Shown here: piece by piece, positions 35,814 through 45,074 of the stretch
How the letters are laid out: each line of letters opens with the position of its first letter
Position numbering within the stretch: position 1 is the stretch's first letter
From: Spirochaetota bacterium
Lineage (GTDB): Bacteria > Spirochaetota > UBA12135 > COTS27
Direction of reading: 5' to 3'
Assembly: GCA_013426755.1 (NCBI GenBank)
Contig: AP019861.1
Coordinates: 2,387,271 to 2,451,270 of the forward strand
Length of the DNA: 64,000 nucleotides
The notes under the pieces: generated by a model
Told to the model about the DNA's origin: nothing
The model's input: only the letters and a program-made list of their open reading frames with translations
Database searches by the model: none
Made by a program: the position numbers and the translations under genes

Positions 35814-38012
35814 CTATTTGTAATGATAAGCGGTTGTGGAGAGATTGAAGGTTTGATTGCGGCTTAGGTAGTCTTGGAGCGTTCGTTTTTGCGTACTGGC
35901 ACGGAGTAATTGCTCTTGATTGGCACGTAAACCGGCTTCATCGTTCGAAGCGGCGAGCATTTCTGCTTTGAAATGAAGGTCTATTTCTTGGTCACGAAAT
36001 TGAATAATCTTAAAACGGCAGTATAACTCTTCAAAATACTGGTGTAATTCCTGCTCTGGATGTGAAGGCCGCTTGGATTTGACTTCTTTGTTGTTTTCTT
36101 GCTGGTGCGGGTTTTCTTCCATCAAGTGGATAAGTAGGTAATCTATCGTACTTTGGTCTTTAAATAACTCTAAGACATGTGTAGCTAGGGGCTTGGGATC
36201 ATTTTTTAAGTGCAGTAATTTCTTATAAATACCGCGCAGCTTGACATCTTCAAAATCAGGCACGTAGAGTAATGTTGCCGCATGCTTTAAAAAATGCGGA
36301 TGCCGTGCTAGAAAAAGCACTAACGCTTCTTCGATCAATTTTCTACTCGCCATAAGTTCTGTTCTGGCATTGGCAGGACTTTGCTGCGGCAAAACGGTAC
36401 CAGAAATAATAGCACTCTCGCCAGACCTTCGGTTACTAGATGATTGTATCGTTGTAGCAGTCTGTCCGTGTGATTGCTTTCCTTCAGTACGTTCTTTAAA
36501 GGCGTACATTTTAAGGATAGATTGAAAATGCTTCGTATGAGCGAGTTGTTCAGGGTCGGTCTGAAAAAGCTTCATGATTTTTGCTTTGAAGTTATTTCTA
36601 ATCGTTGCATCAGTAAGGGCAACGTAGACGGGCATGATGTTTTCTAGGGCCTCTTTCTTAGCAAAAGGCGATAAAACTGCCATTTGTTCACTGCTACGGC
36701 CTGTCGTTAACAGATAATCATAAATATTGGTACAATTGTCCTTGAAATAAGTCTCAATAGCAGACAATTGACCGCGATTATTCATAATAAAATCAAACGG
36801 GTCACTTTTCTCAGGAAGAGTATACACCATTCCGTCCATTTCTAATGCCACAGCAAGCGAGCTTGCTTGGAAAGCAGCTTTTCGTCCTGCCGCGTCACCG
36901 TCGAGTAGAAAATGAACGCGTTTGACATACCGTTTTAATTTTTTAAGTTGATCGATTGTTAACGCCGTGCCAAGCGGTGCTACCGCAGGCAATCGCAGCG
37001 CCTGCATCGCTAAAACATCCAAATACCCTTCTACAACAAAAACCTCACGGTGCTGCATCATCAATTGATACCCTTCGCTAATCCCATATAGTATCTTATG
37101 TTTCAAAAACCACTCACTTTCACGACTGTTCATGTATTTAGCAGGGTGATTGTCTAGCGCACGACCACCAAAACCCAGTACTTCCTGCCGTTCATTGCAG
37201 ATAGGAAACATAATGCGATGATTGAAAAAATCATGCCCTAACTTATCCGTTAAGGATGCTGTACTGCCTGTATTGACCGTATCGCCTGTATTGACCGTAT
37301 TGCCTGTATTGCCTGTATTGCCTGTATTGCCTGTATTGCCTGTATTGCCTGTATTGCCTGTATTGCCTGTATTGCCTGTATTGCCTGTATTGACCGTATC
37401 AGTTTCTTTACTCATGGTCTTTTTAGAAACTGTGATTTTAAATAAATTGGAAGCAAGCAGTGTTTTAAGGTGGAAGCGTTCAGCAAATTCCTCTCTTTTA
37501 AGTAGCTGTCCGAGCAGATCAATATTCCTAGGAGCGTACCCCAATAAAAACTGCTTAATAGCTTTCTTCTTGATACCACGGCGTGCGAGGTATTCACGTG
37601 CTTTTGTCGCTTGGCGATGTTCTAATAAGTACTTGTGATAAACCTTAGCTGCGAACCGATTGAGCGCCTTAATATCAAGATGCGGGTCTTCATAACGACG
37701 TTCTTTGTTAGCCGCTGCAGAAAAATACGCAGGCACGGTCAATCCATACTTGCTCGCCAATTTTTCCACTGCCACACGAAATGAGACTTTATCGTATTCC
37801 ATCACAAATTTGATCACATCACCGCCCATTCCACACGAAAAACACTTAAATAAGCCCTTTTGATCTGAAACCTGTAACGACGGCTTCGTGTCATTGTGAA
37901 AGGGACACAACGCTTTAATAGTACGCCCACGCTGCGTCAATGTGAGCCGTTCACCTATCACTTCACTTATCATAGCACGCTCACGTATTTGATCTGTTAT
38001 ATTGACGTTCAT
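35814..38012 (-). CDS. dnaG: DNA primase with (Asn-Thr-Gly)n insertion
   Basis: Synthesises RNA primers for replication. Zinc-binding domain with Cys36, His39, Cys57 and Cys60 (CPFH and CFSC). The TOPRIM/RNA-polymerase core has FVVEGYLDVLAM (catalytic Glu) near 321 and HFLLDGDAAGRKAA near 374. The C-terminal helicase-binding domain covers about the last 150 residues. At 732 aa it is longer than E. coli DnaG (581). Extra parts are residues about 195-258, largely (NTG) repeats coded by a 9-bp minisatellite, and an S/Q/T-rich linker around 505-550. The NTG block sits just before FNHRIMFPICNERQEVLGFG, a surface position ahead of the core strand, so the fold can tolerate it. ATG at 38012, with AGG about 14 bases upstream. 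Confidence 0.96.
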   Translation of the reverse strand: MNVNITDQIRERAMISEVIGERLTLTQRGRTIKALCPFHNDTKPSLQVSDQKGLFKCFSCGMGGDVIKFVMEYDKVSFRVAVEKLASKYGLTVPAYFSAAANKERRYEDPHLDIKALNRFAAKVYHKYLLEHRQATKAREYLARRGIKKKAIKQFLLGYAPRNIDLLGQLLKREEFAERFHLKTLLASNLFKITVSKKTMSKETDTVNTGNTGNTGNTGNTGNTGNTGNTGNTGNTGNTVNTGDTVNTGSTASLTDKLGHDFFNHRIMFPICNERQEVLGFGGRALDNHPAKYMNSRESEWFLKHKILYGISEGYQLMMQHREVFVVEGYLDVLAMQALRLPAVAPLGTALTIDQLKKLKRYVKRVHFLLDGDAAGRKAAFQASSLAVALEMDGMVYTLPEKSDPFDFIMNNRGQLSAIETYFKDNCTNIYDYLLTTGRSSEQMAVLSPFAKKEALENIMPVYVALTDATIRNNFKAKIMKLFQTDPEQLAHTKHFQSILKMYAFKERTEGKQSHGQTATTIQSSSNRRSGESAIISGTVLPQQSPANARTELMASRKLIEEALVLFLARHPHFLKHAATLLYVPDFEDVKLRGIYKKLLHLKNDPKPLATHVLELFKDQSTIDYLLIHLMEENPHQQENNKEVKSKRPSHPEQELHQYFEELYCRFKIIQFRDQEIDLHFKAEMLAASNDEAGLRANQEQLLRASTQKRTLQDYLSRNQTFNLSTTAYHYK
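37262..37407. repeat. 9-bp minisatellite inside dnaG
   Basis: Ten perfect consecutive copies of GTATTGCCT (plus strand) flanked by degenerate copies with GACC or CGCC in place of GCC. It encodes (Asn-Thr-Gly)n in DnaG. The unit is three codons, so gain or loss of copies keeps the frame. Confidence 0.97.
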
Positions 38013-38360
38013 TGTATTAAATTATCCCTACTGAGCTAATTTCCAAGTAGCCTAAGAATCACGACTAAATTCATCTCTCCCTTAAATCCTAGTATAAATT
38101 TAGCATTTAATACGCTTTTGATCTTAAAATTAAGCAAGTGAATTCTAAAAAAAATTCATACAGTCTTCATTAATTTCGTTTAACCGCCTATAAACCTTGA
38201 CTAAACACATATTTATGACCTAGTGAGTCCTTCTGACTGTGAATATCACAACCTTTAATAACACGTTAATTAGAAATTTCTATTAAAAATTTAGCTTTAA
38301 CTACACCTTTTAGCTTTAAAAATACCCTTGTAGCTATACATTTATAATACCACTCATGTT
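38013..38360. other. Divergent promoter region of dnaG and proC
   Basis: 350 AT-rich bases. A TATAAT at 38343-38348 lies 12 bases before the proC ATG, which would leave almost no leader, but no matching -35 is visible. No gene was seen. Confidence 0.35.
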
Positions 38361-39248
38361 ATGAAGACCTGTGTTTGTGGATATGGTGTGATGGGAAGTG
38401 CCATTGCTAAAACACTGCTCACCCCTTCGCTGGCGAAGCAATTAGCCATCACCACCCCTTACGTTTATGAACCCAACACCGAAACCTCAGAAATTGCCGC
38501 TAAAGACGGATTTACCGTCACAAAATCACTTCCCCAAGCAGACCTTTACTTCCTCTGCATGAAACCACAAGACATAACCCCCTTTTTTACACAATGTGGT
38601 AACGATATTGCAGCCCAACCCACTAACAATAAGCCCTTCTTTATAAGCATCGCAGCAGGCGTTAATCTCACTACCCTTTCTAGCATGCTCACCACATATG
38701 CCCATTTACCCCCTGCAAAGCAAAAATGCGCCCGCATCATGCCCAATCTTCCAACTATCATTCAAGCAGGCGCAGGCGCCGTCACCTATAACTCTCAAAT
38801 AACACCAGCCGATAAAAAAATCATTCATTCCCTGCTAAGTACAATGGGAACCTACATTGAAATAGCAGAACACCACATGGACGCTGTAACAGCCCTCTCA
38901 GGGTCTAGTCCAGCATTCATCCTTACTGCCATTGAAGCTGTTACTGACGCAGGCGTTTTACTTGGTTTATCAAAAAAAGAAGCACGCACGCTAGCAGCAG
39001 CCACTTTCAAAGGAACCGCAGAACTCGTCTTAAATAAACATTCACATCCCGCAGTTCTAAGAGATCAAGTCACTTCACCCGCTGGAACAACCATTTATGG
39101 CCTACGCGCATTAGAACAAAGCACTTCCTTTCGATCCGCTCTTATGAATGCTATTCGAGCCGCTTACAAAAGAAGCCGCACGCTGGGGAAACAAGCCGCC
39201 CGCCGCTCTGCTGGAAAACAAGCCGCACGCCGCTCTGCTGAGAAATAA
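38361..39248 (+). CDS. proC: Pyrroline-5-carboxylate reductase
   Basis: Last step of proline synthesis, NAD(P)H-dependent. Rossmann loop GYGVMGSAIAKTLL near residue 8, CMKPQDI near 66, RIMPNLPTIIQAGAGAV near 125 and the C-terminal signature SGSSPAFIL with TSPAGTTIYGLRALE near 238. The catalytic domain ends by about residue 270. The last 20 residues (GKQAARRSAGKQAARRSAEK) are not conserved; they come from a 27-bp tandem repeat that runs past the stop codon. Convergent with mnmA, with only 36 bases between the genes. Confidence 0.96.
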   Translation: MKTCVCGYGVMGSAIAKTLLTPSLAKQLAITTPYVYEPNTETSEIAAKDGFTVTKSLPQADLYFLCMKPQDITPFFTQCGNDIAAQPTNNKPFFISIAAGVNLTTLSSMLTTYAHLPPAKQKCARIMPNLPTIIQAGAGAVTYNSQITPADKKIIHSLLSTMGTYIEIAEHHMDAVTALSGSSPAFILTAIEAVTDAGVLLGLSKKEARTLAAATFKGTAELVLNKHSHPAVLRDQVTSPAGTTIYGLRALEQSTSFRSALMNAIRAAYKRSRTLGKQAARRSAGKQAARRSAEK

Positions 39249-39265
39249 GCCGCACGCCGCTCTTA
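39172..39265. repeat. 27-bp tandem repeat across the proC stop codon
   Basis: CAAGCCGC occurs at 39192 and 39219, and TAAGCCGC at 39246, exactly 27 bases apart, with a partial copy at 39172. In the third copy the CAA codon has become TAA, which is the proC stop. The repeat therefore fixes the length of the C-terminal tail. Confidence 0.95.
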
Positions 39266-39284
39266 TAAACCAAGTTTCCAAAAA

Positions 39285-40493
39285 CTAAGCCTCGACGATC
39301 ACAGCCGATCCTACGCAGATATTTTCTTTATAAAAAACAGCAAATTGTCCGGGTGCTATGCCTAATTCCACTTCGTTTAAATTAACACGATAACAACCTT
39401 CCGTTTCACTAGGCCTAGACGACACTTCTTTTATAGGTGTAAGCGTACATGAATGCTGCTTGCTGCCGTGACGAATTTTAACCGTATACTGCATTGACTT
39501 GCTACCTTTCACTTTATGGTGATAAAAATGTTGCTCCTCAACAAAGTCATCGCTTAGCCAATGCATCGCACCGATTGTGAATTTTTTCCGTAAAGCCGCT
39601 TCCCAACGTGAAACATAAACGCGATTGGTCTTAATATCCTTAGCAACAACATACCAAGGCCCATTAGAAAGGTCTAATCCCTGCCGCTGCCCAAGTGTAT
39701 AATACCAATATCCCCGATGTACTCCCAATACCCGCCCTGTATCCATAGCAACTATTTCACCTTGCTTTTCACCTAAGTAATAACGAACAAAATCACGAAA
39801 TTTAATTTTACCCAAAAAACACAAGCCTTGACTGTCCTTGCGATTTTGATTTTGCAATCGGTACTCACGCGCACACGCACGTACTTCTTGCTTTGTTAAG
39901 TGACCGATTGGAAACATCAATGCCTGTAACTGCACTTGCCTCAGACGCGAGAGAAAATACGTCTGATCTTTAATCGCATCAGGAGACATTTTAAGATACA
40001 CTTGATCGCTGTTCGTTTCATCACGATAAGCGATCTGCGCATAATGTCCTGAGGCAACCTTCGTAAAACTCGGAAACCGCTCGCGTAAATAATCGATAAA
40101 CACACCAAACTTAATAAGTGAATTGCAATGCATATCCGGATTAGGCGTTTCACCCTGCTTGATCCTAGCAATAGTGTCACTAATAACAAGCTTCCAATAT
40201 TCATCTTGCAGTGAGAGAACATGCAAGCGAACGTCAAGCTTTTCTGTTACCGCGCGGACAAACCCTAAATCTGCTTCCCACGGACAATCTCCCAAAGCAA
40301 CAACTTCATCTTGCAGCCAGATCTTCAAATAAAACGCCTCGACATCATAACCTGCTTTTTTAAGCAACGTCAAAGCAACCGCACTGTCAACACCACCAGA
40401 AACCAATACCGCCACTTTTTCACGTATCCCCTCACAACGAGCCGTGCTAAGATTAAGAGTGTCAATTGCTGCTACTTGTTTCATTGTCTTCAT
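39285..40493 (-). CDS. mnmA: tRNA-specific 2-thiouridylase MnmA
   Basis: ATP-dependent enzyme that makes 2-thiouridine at wobble U34 of Lys, Glu and Gln tRNAs. PP-loop VLVSGGVDSAVA near 30, NPDMHCNSLIKF with the catalytic Cys123, KDQTYFLSRL near 175 and SQGLCFLG with Cys224, the persulfide-forming partner. The C-terminal beta-barrel ends GIAPGQFAVFY. Length 402 aa; the first 25 residues precede the conserved VAVLVSGG, and in-frame ATGs at 40493 and 40484 are both possible, with no ribosome binding site to decide. Divergent from alr. Confidence 0.96.
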   Translation of the reverse strand: MKTMKQVAAIDTLNLSTARCEGIREKVAVLVSGGVDSAVALTLLKKAGYDVEAFYLKIWLQDEVVALGDCPWEADLGFVRAVTEKLDVRLHVLSLQDEYWKLVISDTIARIKQGETPNPDMHCNSLIKFGVFIDYLRERFPSFTKVASGHYAQIAYRDETNSDQVYLKMSPDAIKDQTYFLSRLRQVQLQALMFPIGHLTKQEVRACAREYRLQNQNRKDSQGLCFLGKIKFRDFVRYYLGEKQGEIVAMDTGRVLGVHRGYWYYTLGQRQGLDLSNGPWYVVAKDIKTNRVYVSRWEAALRKKFTIGAMHWLSDDFVEEQHFYHHKVKGSKSMQYTVKIRHGSKQHSCTLTPIKEVSSRPSETEGCYRVNLNEVELGIAPGQFAVFYKENICVGSAVIVEA

Positions 40494-40629
40494 TCAAATA
40501 AGCCCATTTAAAGATCGGATTTTTTTATCCTACAATCGCACCTAAAAAACCTACCCTCACCTTATTAATATAATACTATTATAATGATATTATTAAGAAG
40601 TTATACTTATAAAAAAAGCTTTGTCATCT

Positions 40630-41808
40630 ATGCAAATCACATCTCCAGTCGCTCGTACAACATTGACCGTTAACCTCGATGCCATTACAGCTAATGTGCG
40701 CACCATAAAAATGCACGCCAATAAGGCTAAAGTCATGGCTGTGCTTAAAGCTAATGCTTATGGTATTGGCGTAGGGCCTGTGATTAAAGCTGTTCTTAAC
40801 GGAGGAGCAGCGGCAATAGGCATTGCGACACACGCCGAAGCGGCTGCAGCACGGCGTTTCTTTCAAGGGCCTATTTACTTGCTTGGCGCTTATTTTGAGG
40901 GTGAAATAACAGAACTCCTAGACTTAGATATTATTTTTCCCGTAAGCTCCGAATACACGCTTACTCGCCTCAATGCCTACGCCACAAAAAACAATAAAAT
41001 AGCCCAATTTCATCTCCTCATCGATACAGGAATGGGACGATTAGGCACCCTTCCTGAAACGGTACTTGAGCTTATCAAAAAATCTCATTCTCTCCCCAAT
41101 GTCTCATTCTTAGGGTGCTACTCACATCTCTCTAATGCTTTCACACCCAATGACCCCCACACACAAAAACAAATCACCACGTTTAAAACCTTAAAAGACA
41201 AAGTCCTAAAACTCCATACCGAACTCAATTTGCCTTCACCGCCCCCATGCTTTCATCTAGCTAATTCAGATGGTATTCACAATTATCCAGAAACATCCTT
41301 GGATATGATTCGTGTAGGCATCAATTTATACGGCTTCTACGATCTACAAGGACACCGCCGCTACGCTTTAGAACCTGCCCTTACGTTGAGTAGTAAAATC
41401 ATTGCTATCAGGAAACTTCCTGCTAAAGCGAGCATTGGGTATGGAATCACCTATCGGCTACCCCATGCAGGCTATGTAGCTACCATTTCCGCAGGCTACG
41501 CAGACGGTATTCCGCTAGCCCTTGCTAATAGGTTTCACGTTATTATTGGGAAGCAGACCTATCCTATCATTGGGCGCATTTCGATGGATTATTTAACCGT
41601 CTGGCTAGATGCAAACACTTACGAGGTCAATGTAGGGGATAACGTTATTCTCTTAGGCCGCCATAACCAGCAATGTATTACCATTGACGAATGGGCAGAA
41701 CTCAAACAAACACACCCTTATGACATTATCACTTCGCTGAGCCCACGTGTGACCCGTGTTTACGAACACTTAGGAATACCACAAAAACTCCTCACTACCT
41801 CTATTTAA
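40630..41808 (+). CDS. alr: Alanine racemase
   Basis: PLP enzyme that makes D-alanine for peptidoglycan. MAVLKANAYGIG holds the PLP lysine (Lys40 from this start), IDTGMGRLG near 137, the YGITYRLPHAGYVATISAGY region (residues about 273-292) with the second catalytic tyrosine, and VGDNVILLGR near the C-terminus. Length 392 aa. I chose the ATG at 40630 over an in-frame TTG at 40621; neither has a ribosome binding site. Upstream, TATAAT occurs twice (40569-40574 and 40580-40585). The 3' end is duplicated past the stop codon. Confidence 0.96.
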   Translation: MQITSPVARTTLTVNLDAITANVRTIKMHANKAKVMAVLKANAYGIGVGPVIKAVLNGGAAAIGIATHAEAAAARRFFQGPIYLLGAYFEGEITELLDLDIIFPVSSEYTLTRLNAYATKNNKIAQFHLLIDTGMGRLGTLPETVLELIKKSHSLPNVSFLGCYSHLSNAFTPNDPHTQKQITTFKTLKDKVLKLHTELNLPSPPPCFHLANSDGIHNYPETSLDMIRVGINLYGFYDLQGHRRYALEPALTLSSKIIAIRKLPAKASIGYGITYRLPHAGYVATISAGYADGIPLALANRFHVIIGKQTYPIIGRISMDYLTVWLDANTYEVNVGDNVILLGRHNQQCITIDEWAELKQTHPYDIITSLSPRVTRVYEHLGIPQKLLTTSI

Positions 41809-41872
41809 GACGACTGATCATAATTTACCAGCAGAAACTCCTCGCCACTTCTATTTAAGACGATCGATCATA
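41785..41872. repeat. 50-bp-spaced direct repeat of the alr 3' end
   Basis: The 38 bases at 41785-41822, which include the end and stop of alr, recur with a few changes at 41835-41872 and there overlap the 3' end of the convergent YdcZ-like gene. It looks like a local tandem duplication. Confidence 0.9.
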
Positions 41873-42301
41873 GAGAAGTAGTAACGTTCCTATCACAAGG
41901 ACAACCATAGCCGTCAACTCAATCACAGAGACGCGTTTAACAGGTGCTCCCAACAACCCCAGATGCGTGATCACCTTTCCAACCGTGATCTGCGATACGA
42001 AGATAATCACCAGCGTTGGCAATAATCCCAATTTATACGAACAAATACCAATCGTTCCTACAATAATGACACCATAAATTCCCGCCGAATATTGGTACCA
42101 CGTGCCAGGGCTCCGCACATAATCAAGTAGATTCATCCGCCCAAAACTAGCCGCAAGTACAATAGCCGCCACAAACCCAACCACATAAGCTAAATACACA
42201 TTGCCAATCCACCCAATCTTCCCACTAAGCGCTCCCATCACCTGCGCCTGTAAAGCAACCGCAATACCCCCAATAATTGCTAAAATAATCCATACCACCA
42301 T
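41855..42301 (-). CDS. YdcZ/DMT-superfamily small membrane protein
   Basis: 148 aa, nearly all hydrophobic: about four or five membrane spans (WIILAIIGGIAVALQAQVMG, VYLAYVVGFVAAIVLAA, IYGVIIVGTIGICSY, LPTLVIIFVSQITVGKVI, ELTAMVVLVIGTLLLL). The sequence ALQAQVMGALSGKIG matches the inverted-repeat YdcZ (DUF606) family of drug/metabolite-type transporters, which work as dimers. Substrate unknown. AGGA 6 bases before ATG. Convergent with alr; its stop lies inside the duplicated alr end. Confidence 0.85.
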   Translation of the reverse strand: MVVWIILAIIGGIAVALQAQVMGALSGKIGWIGNVYLAYVVGFVAAIVLAASFGRMNLLDYVRSPGTWYQYSAGIYGVIIVGTIGICSYKLGLLPTLVIIFVSQITVGKVITHLGLLGAPVKRVSVIELTAMVVLVIGTLLLLYDRSS

Positions 42302-43400
42302 TATTTATCCTAATTTCGTGATTACCCTTCGAGCACCAAAGTGCATCACTGAGCTCTCCTGCCATATTGTCTCATAAAAGTTATTATTGTCTTATAAAAG
42401 TTGTGTTTATACAGATTCAATCTCCATTATTATAAGATTGTCTTATTTATCTTATAAAAGTTATGTTCAACTACAATTTCAATCTCTACTAAATGCGGTC
42501 CTTGTTATTTCGGTCCCTGTTATTTATTACGAGAAATTCATTTAAAATCCACGCTTTATCTTTTGAAAGCCATTTCACTTGAACACAACCATTTACCCAT
42601 CTAGACCCATTATCAATGCCTTTTTACAATTATTTTTACAGTTCTTGCTAAACTCTTGCTAAAAATTCACAGATTACTACCTACTCTCAATATCACTCTT
42701 GCTAAAAATTCATAGATTAAATATCTACTCTCAATATCACTCTTGCTAAAAATTCACGGATTATCTGCAATTTTTATATGAATTTTCTTGAATTTTTTTT
42801 ATTCTGCAAAAACACCTCTCAATACTCATATCATCCGTTTATTCTCCAAAAACAATGCCACATCACCCGCTTTCAATGTCCACGTCACCCATTTTTTCTA
42901 GAAAACCCGCCCAAGTACTAAGAAATCTACTCCAATACAACCTAACAGCTCTATTATTCACCCATCTTTCATCATTGAGTCCAAATACAATGCCACACCT
43001 CCACACAAAACCAAGCAAAAACACAGATAAAACAAGTCAATACAGATTAAAACAGGTTTTTTCACGCGATCTAACAAGTCTTTTCAAGCACTCCCAACAA
43101 CTTATCACAATCTCAACAGCCTATTATCAACAGCCCATTATAGAGTTAAATGATAAGCTATTTTACCTAAAATAAGAGCCATTTTACAAAAACCATGAAA
43201 TATTCCTTAAAAATCGCTTGCAGATTGCTTGCAGATCGCTTGGGGAGCCTAAGAACATAGCGATCAATTGTGCACCTTAACTTATTATAATTCAATTATT
43301 CACACGTTTTATGGTATAATTTAGTATAAAATTTTATTTTTTTGCGGTTTGTAATTGTCTTATTGATAGCCACTTATTAGTGATTACTTTACTAGACATA
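42302..43400. other. AT-rich gap with repeats, no credible gene
   Basis: About 1.1 kb. It contains CTTATAAAAGTT repeats (42375-42470), CGGTCC(T/C)TGTTATTT twice near 42495 and the 42653-42768 repeat. An open frame at 42855-43175 lies here but has no ribosome binding site and no family resemblance. No terminator with a T-run was seen. Confidence 0.5.
42653..42768. repeat. 43/44-bp tandem repeat, about 2.6 copies
   Basis: TCTTGCTAAAAATTCA followed by a variable segment and CTACTCTCAATATCAC, repeated head to tail. Confidence 0.88.
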
Positions 43401-43650
43401 CTGCTTTATTAGACGTATTAACGGCTGCTTTATTGGGTATAACTGCTTTATTAGATGTATTAATGTGCTGCTTTATTGGGTATAACTGCTTTATTAGATG
43501 TTTTAATGTGCTGCTTTATTGAGGATAATTGCTTTATTAGATGTATTAATGTGCTGCTTTATTGAGGATAATTGCTTTATTAGATGTATTAATGTGCTGC
43601 TTTATTGAGGATAATTGCTTTATTAGATGTATTAATGGCTGCTTTATTGG
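43401..43650. repeat. 43-bp tandem repeat, nearly 6 copies, upstream of flaA
   Basis: Each unit combines CTGCTTTATTAGATGTATTA with CTGCTTTATTGGGTATAA or the variant TTGAGGATAAT. The last copy ends about 135 bases before the flaA promoter. Each unit holds two CTGCTTTATT half-units, so there is also a shorter internal period. There are no unique spacers. Confidence 0.93.
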
Positions 43651-43785
43651 AATATGCAGATGATAACTAACTGTACGCTAGATAAATAAAGTAAATGGCT
43701 AGATAAAATAAAGCAACTGATCAGTTAAAACAACGATTAAATTTGTTAACGTGTAAAAAATCAATAAAAAAAGTCGTAAAAAACA

Positions 43786-43814
43786 TTGAAATAAACAGTA
43801 TAAAATAGTATAAT
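43786..43814 (+). promoter_or_regulatory. Sigma-70-type promoter for flaA
   Basis: TTGAAA at 43786-43791, a 17-base spacer, then TATAAT at 43809-43814. Transcription should begin near 43821, giving a leader of about 185 bases. Spacing and hexamers are close to ideal. A flagellar sigma-28 promoter was not seen. Confidence 0.7.
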
Positions 43815-44006
43815 AAAGTCCACAGTATAGAGTTTTAACAGCACATAACCTACATAAGGTCTTCTAAACCGTTCTAAAATTACACTTTAGACTTAAAAAA
43901 TTTGCATTTCAGACACCCTAATAAATTACAATCACTGCAATCAGTATAAACCTAGATTAAAACGAATAAATAACTAACTCACTTTTATTGCAAAGGATAA
44001 GCACAC

Positions 44007-44972
44007 ATGAAAAAATGTTTTGTTATGCTATCAATACTACTCAGTTGGGTACTTTTTAGCCAATTAGTCGCACAGGATACACCTGCTCCCGCAGGAACAC
44101 CTGCCGCACCACCACCAGCCGCCGCCACCACACCACAGACCGCCGCTGCTACTGAAGAAAACCCAGGAAATACGGGCAGACTCGTGGATTTTAACAACCT
44201 AGGCAAAGCTAATCCAGTACAACAGTACCTAGCAATCGAAAATTGGCTAGTCAAATTAAACGATTCCGCCAATTACAACCAAAATAGAGAACTCACCTAC
44301 GCCATCAATGCTAAAAATAATGCCGGCAATAAAAATTATATAGGTATTCGTATCAATTTTCCCGATTTTCCTAATAATGCCTACGGCACAGCCACACCAC
44401 CCCTTCCCTTCCCGTATTACGGTGAAGCAGAATCAGGTGTCATTAAAAACGTAGGCGCCATCAGATCCGTCATCGCACGCGTCGCTGGAAGAAATTACCC
44501 TTATTCGGTCTTCGTCAACGTCCAGCACAGTAGCGGTAAGATTGTCCATGCTCCACTCGGAAGAATTGAATTCCTTGGCTGGCGTGATCTAAGCTATGAA
44601 AACCCTGAATACATCAAAGATATCAAACAACGCACCCTTCAAATTCGCCCCGCCTACCCAAGGGTCGTTCCCTCGGCGCGGTTAAATGACATTATCTTCT
44701 TCAGAAATGGTGAAGCCCCTTACGCAGGCGATTTCGTGAGCTACGTCGCCTGGGTCGACATCGTTTATGACAACGCCTTCGCTAATTCTGCTCTCGAATC
44801 GCTTAAAGAAAGTGAAGATTACATCGACGACGACGCCACCTGGGGAATTATTTCCAATGAACTCCAGAAAGTCGAATCTGAACTCTTTAAAGGTAAACTT
44901 GACCGCTATCGTTATCTAGAACGCCTCGAACGAGAAAAAATGAACCTCCCTCCATTAGATGGAGGCCAATAA
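44007..44972 (+). CDS. flaA: Flagellar filament outer-layer (sheath) protein FlaA
   Basis: Exported protein that coats the periplasmic flagellar filament of spirochaetes and adjusts its stiffness and helical shape. Signal peptide at residues 1-23 (LSILLSWVLFSQLVAQ), then a short A/P/T-rich linker (about 24-50), then the FlaA body: VDFNNLG near 56, YIGIRINFPDFPNNA near 112, GVIKNVGAIRSVIARVAGRN near 143, GRIEFLGWRDLSYENP near 190 and VVPSARLNDIIFF near 219. ATG has AAAGGA 9 bases upstream, among the best ribosome binding sites in the window. FlaA is exported by Sec, not the flagellar apparatus. It is the clearest taxonomic marker here. Confidence 0.9.
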   Translation: MKKCFVMLSILLSWVLFSQLVAQDTPAPAGTPAAPPPAAATTPQTAAATEENPGNTGRLVDFNNLGKANPVQQYLAIENWLVKLNDSANYNQNRELTYAINAKNNAGNKNYIGIRINFPDFPNNAYGTATPPLPFPYYGEAESGVIKNVGAIRSVIARVAGRNYPYSVFVNVQHSSGKIVHAPLGRIEFLGWRDLSYENPEYIKDIKQRTLQIRPAYPRVVPSARLNDIIFFRNGEAPYAGDFVSYVAWVDIVYDNAFANSALESLKESEDYIDDDATWGIISNELQKVESELFKGKLDRYRYLERLEREKMNLPPLDGGQ

Positions 44973-45074
44973 GAACTCCTCTCTGAGTTCCAACCAACTA
45001 GAGCACGTTCTTACCCTCACTTCATTTTTAACTAAGCTTTCAAAGTTTGTCTATTCTACCTTTGTAAGAAATTC

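Noticed and set aside
42855-43175. Open frame of 106 aa on the plus strand in the gap before flaA
   Set aside because: No ribosome binding site, composition typical of AT-rich non-coding DNA, no family motif, and surrounded by degenerate repeats.
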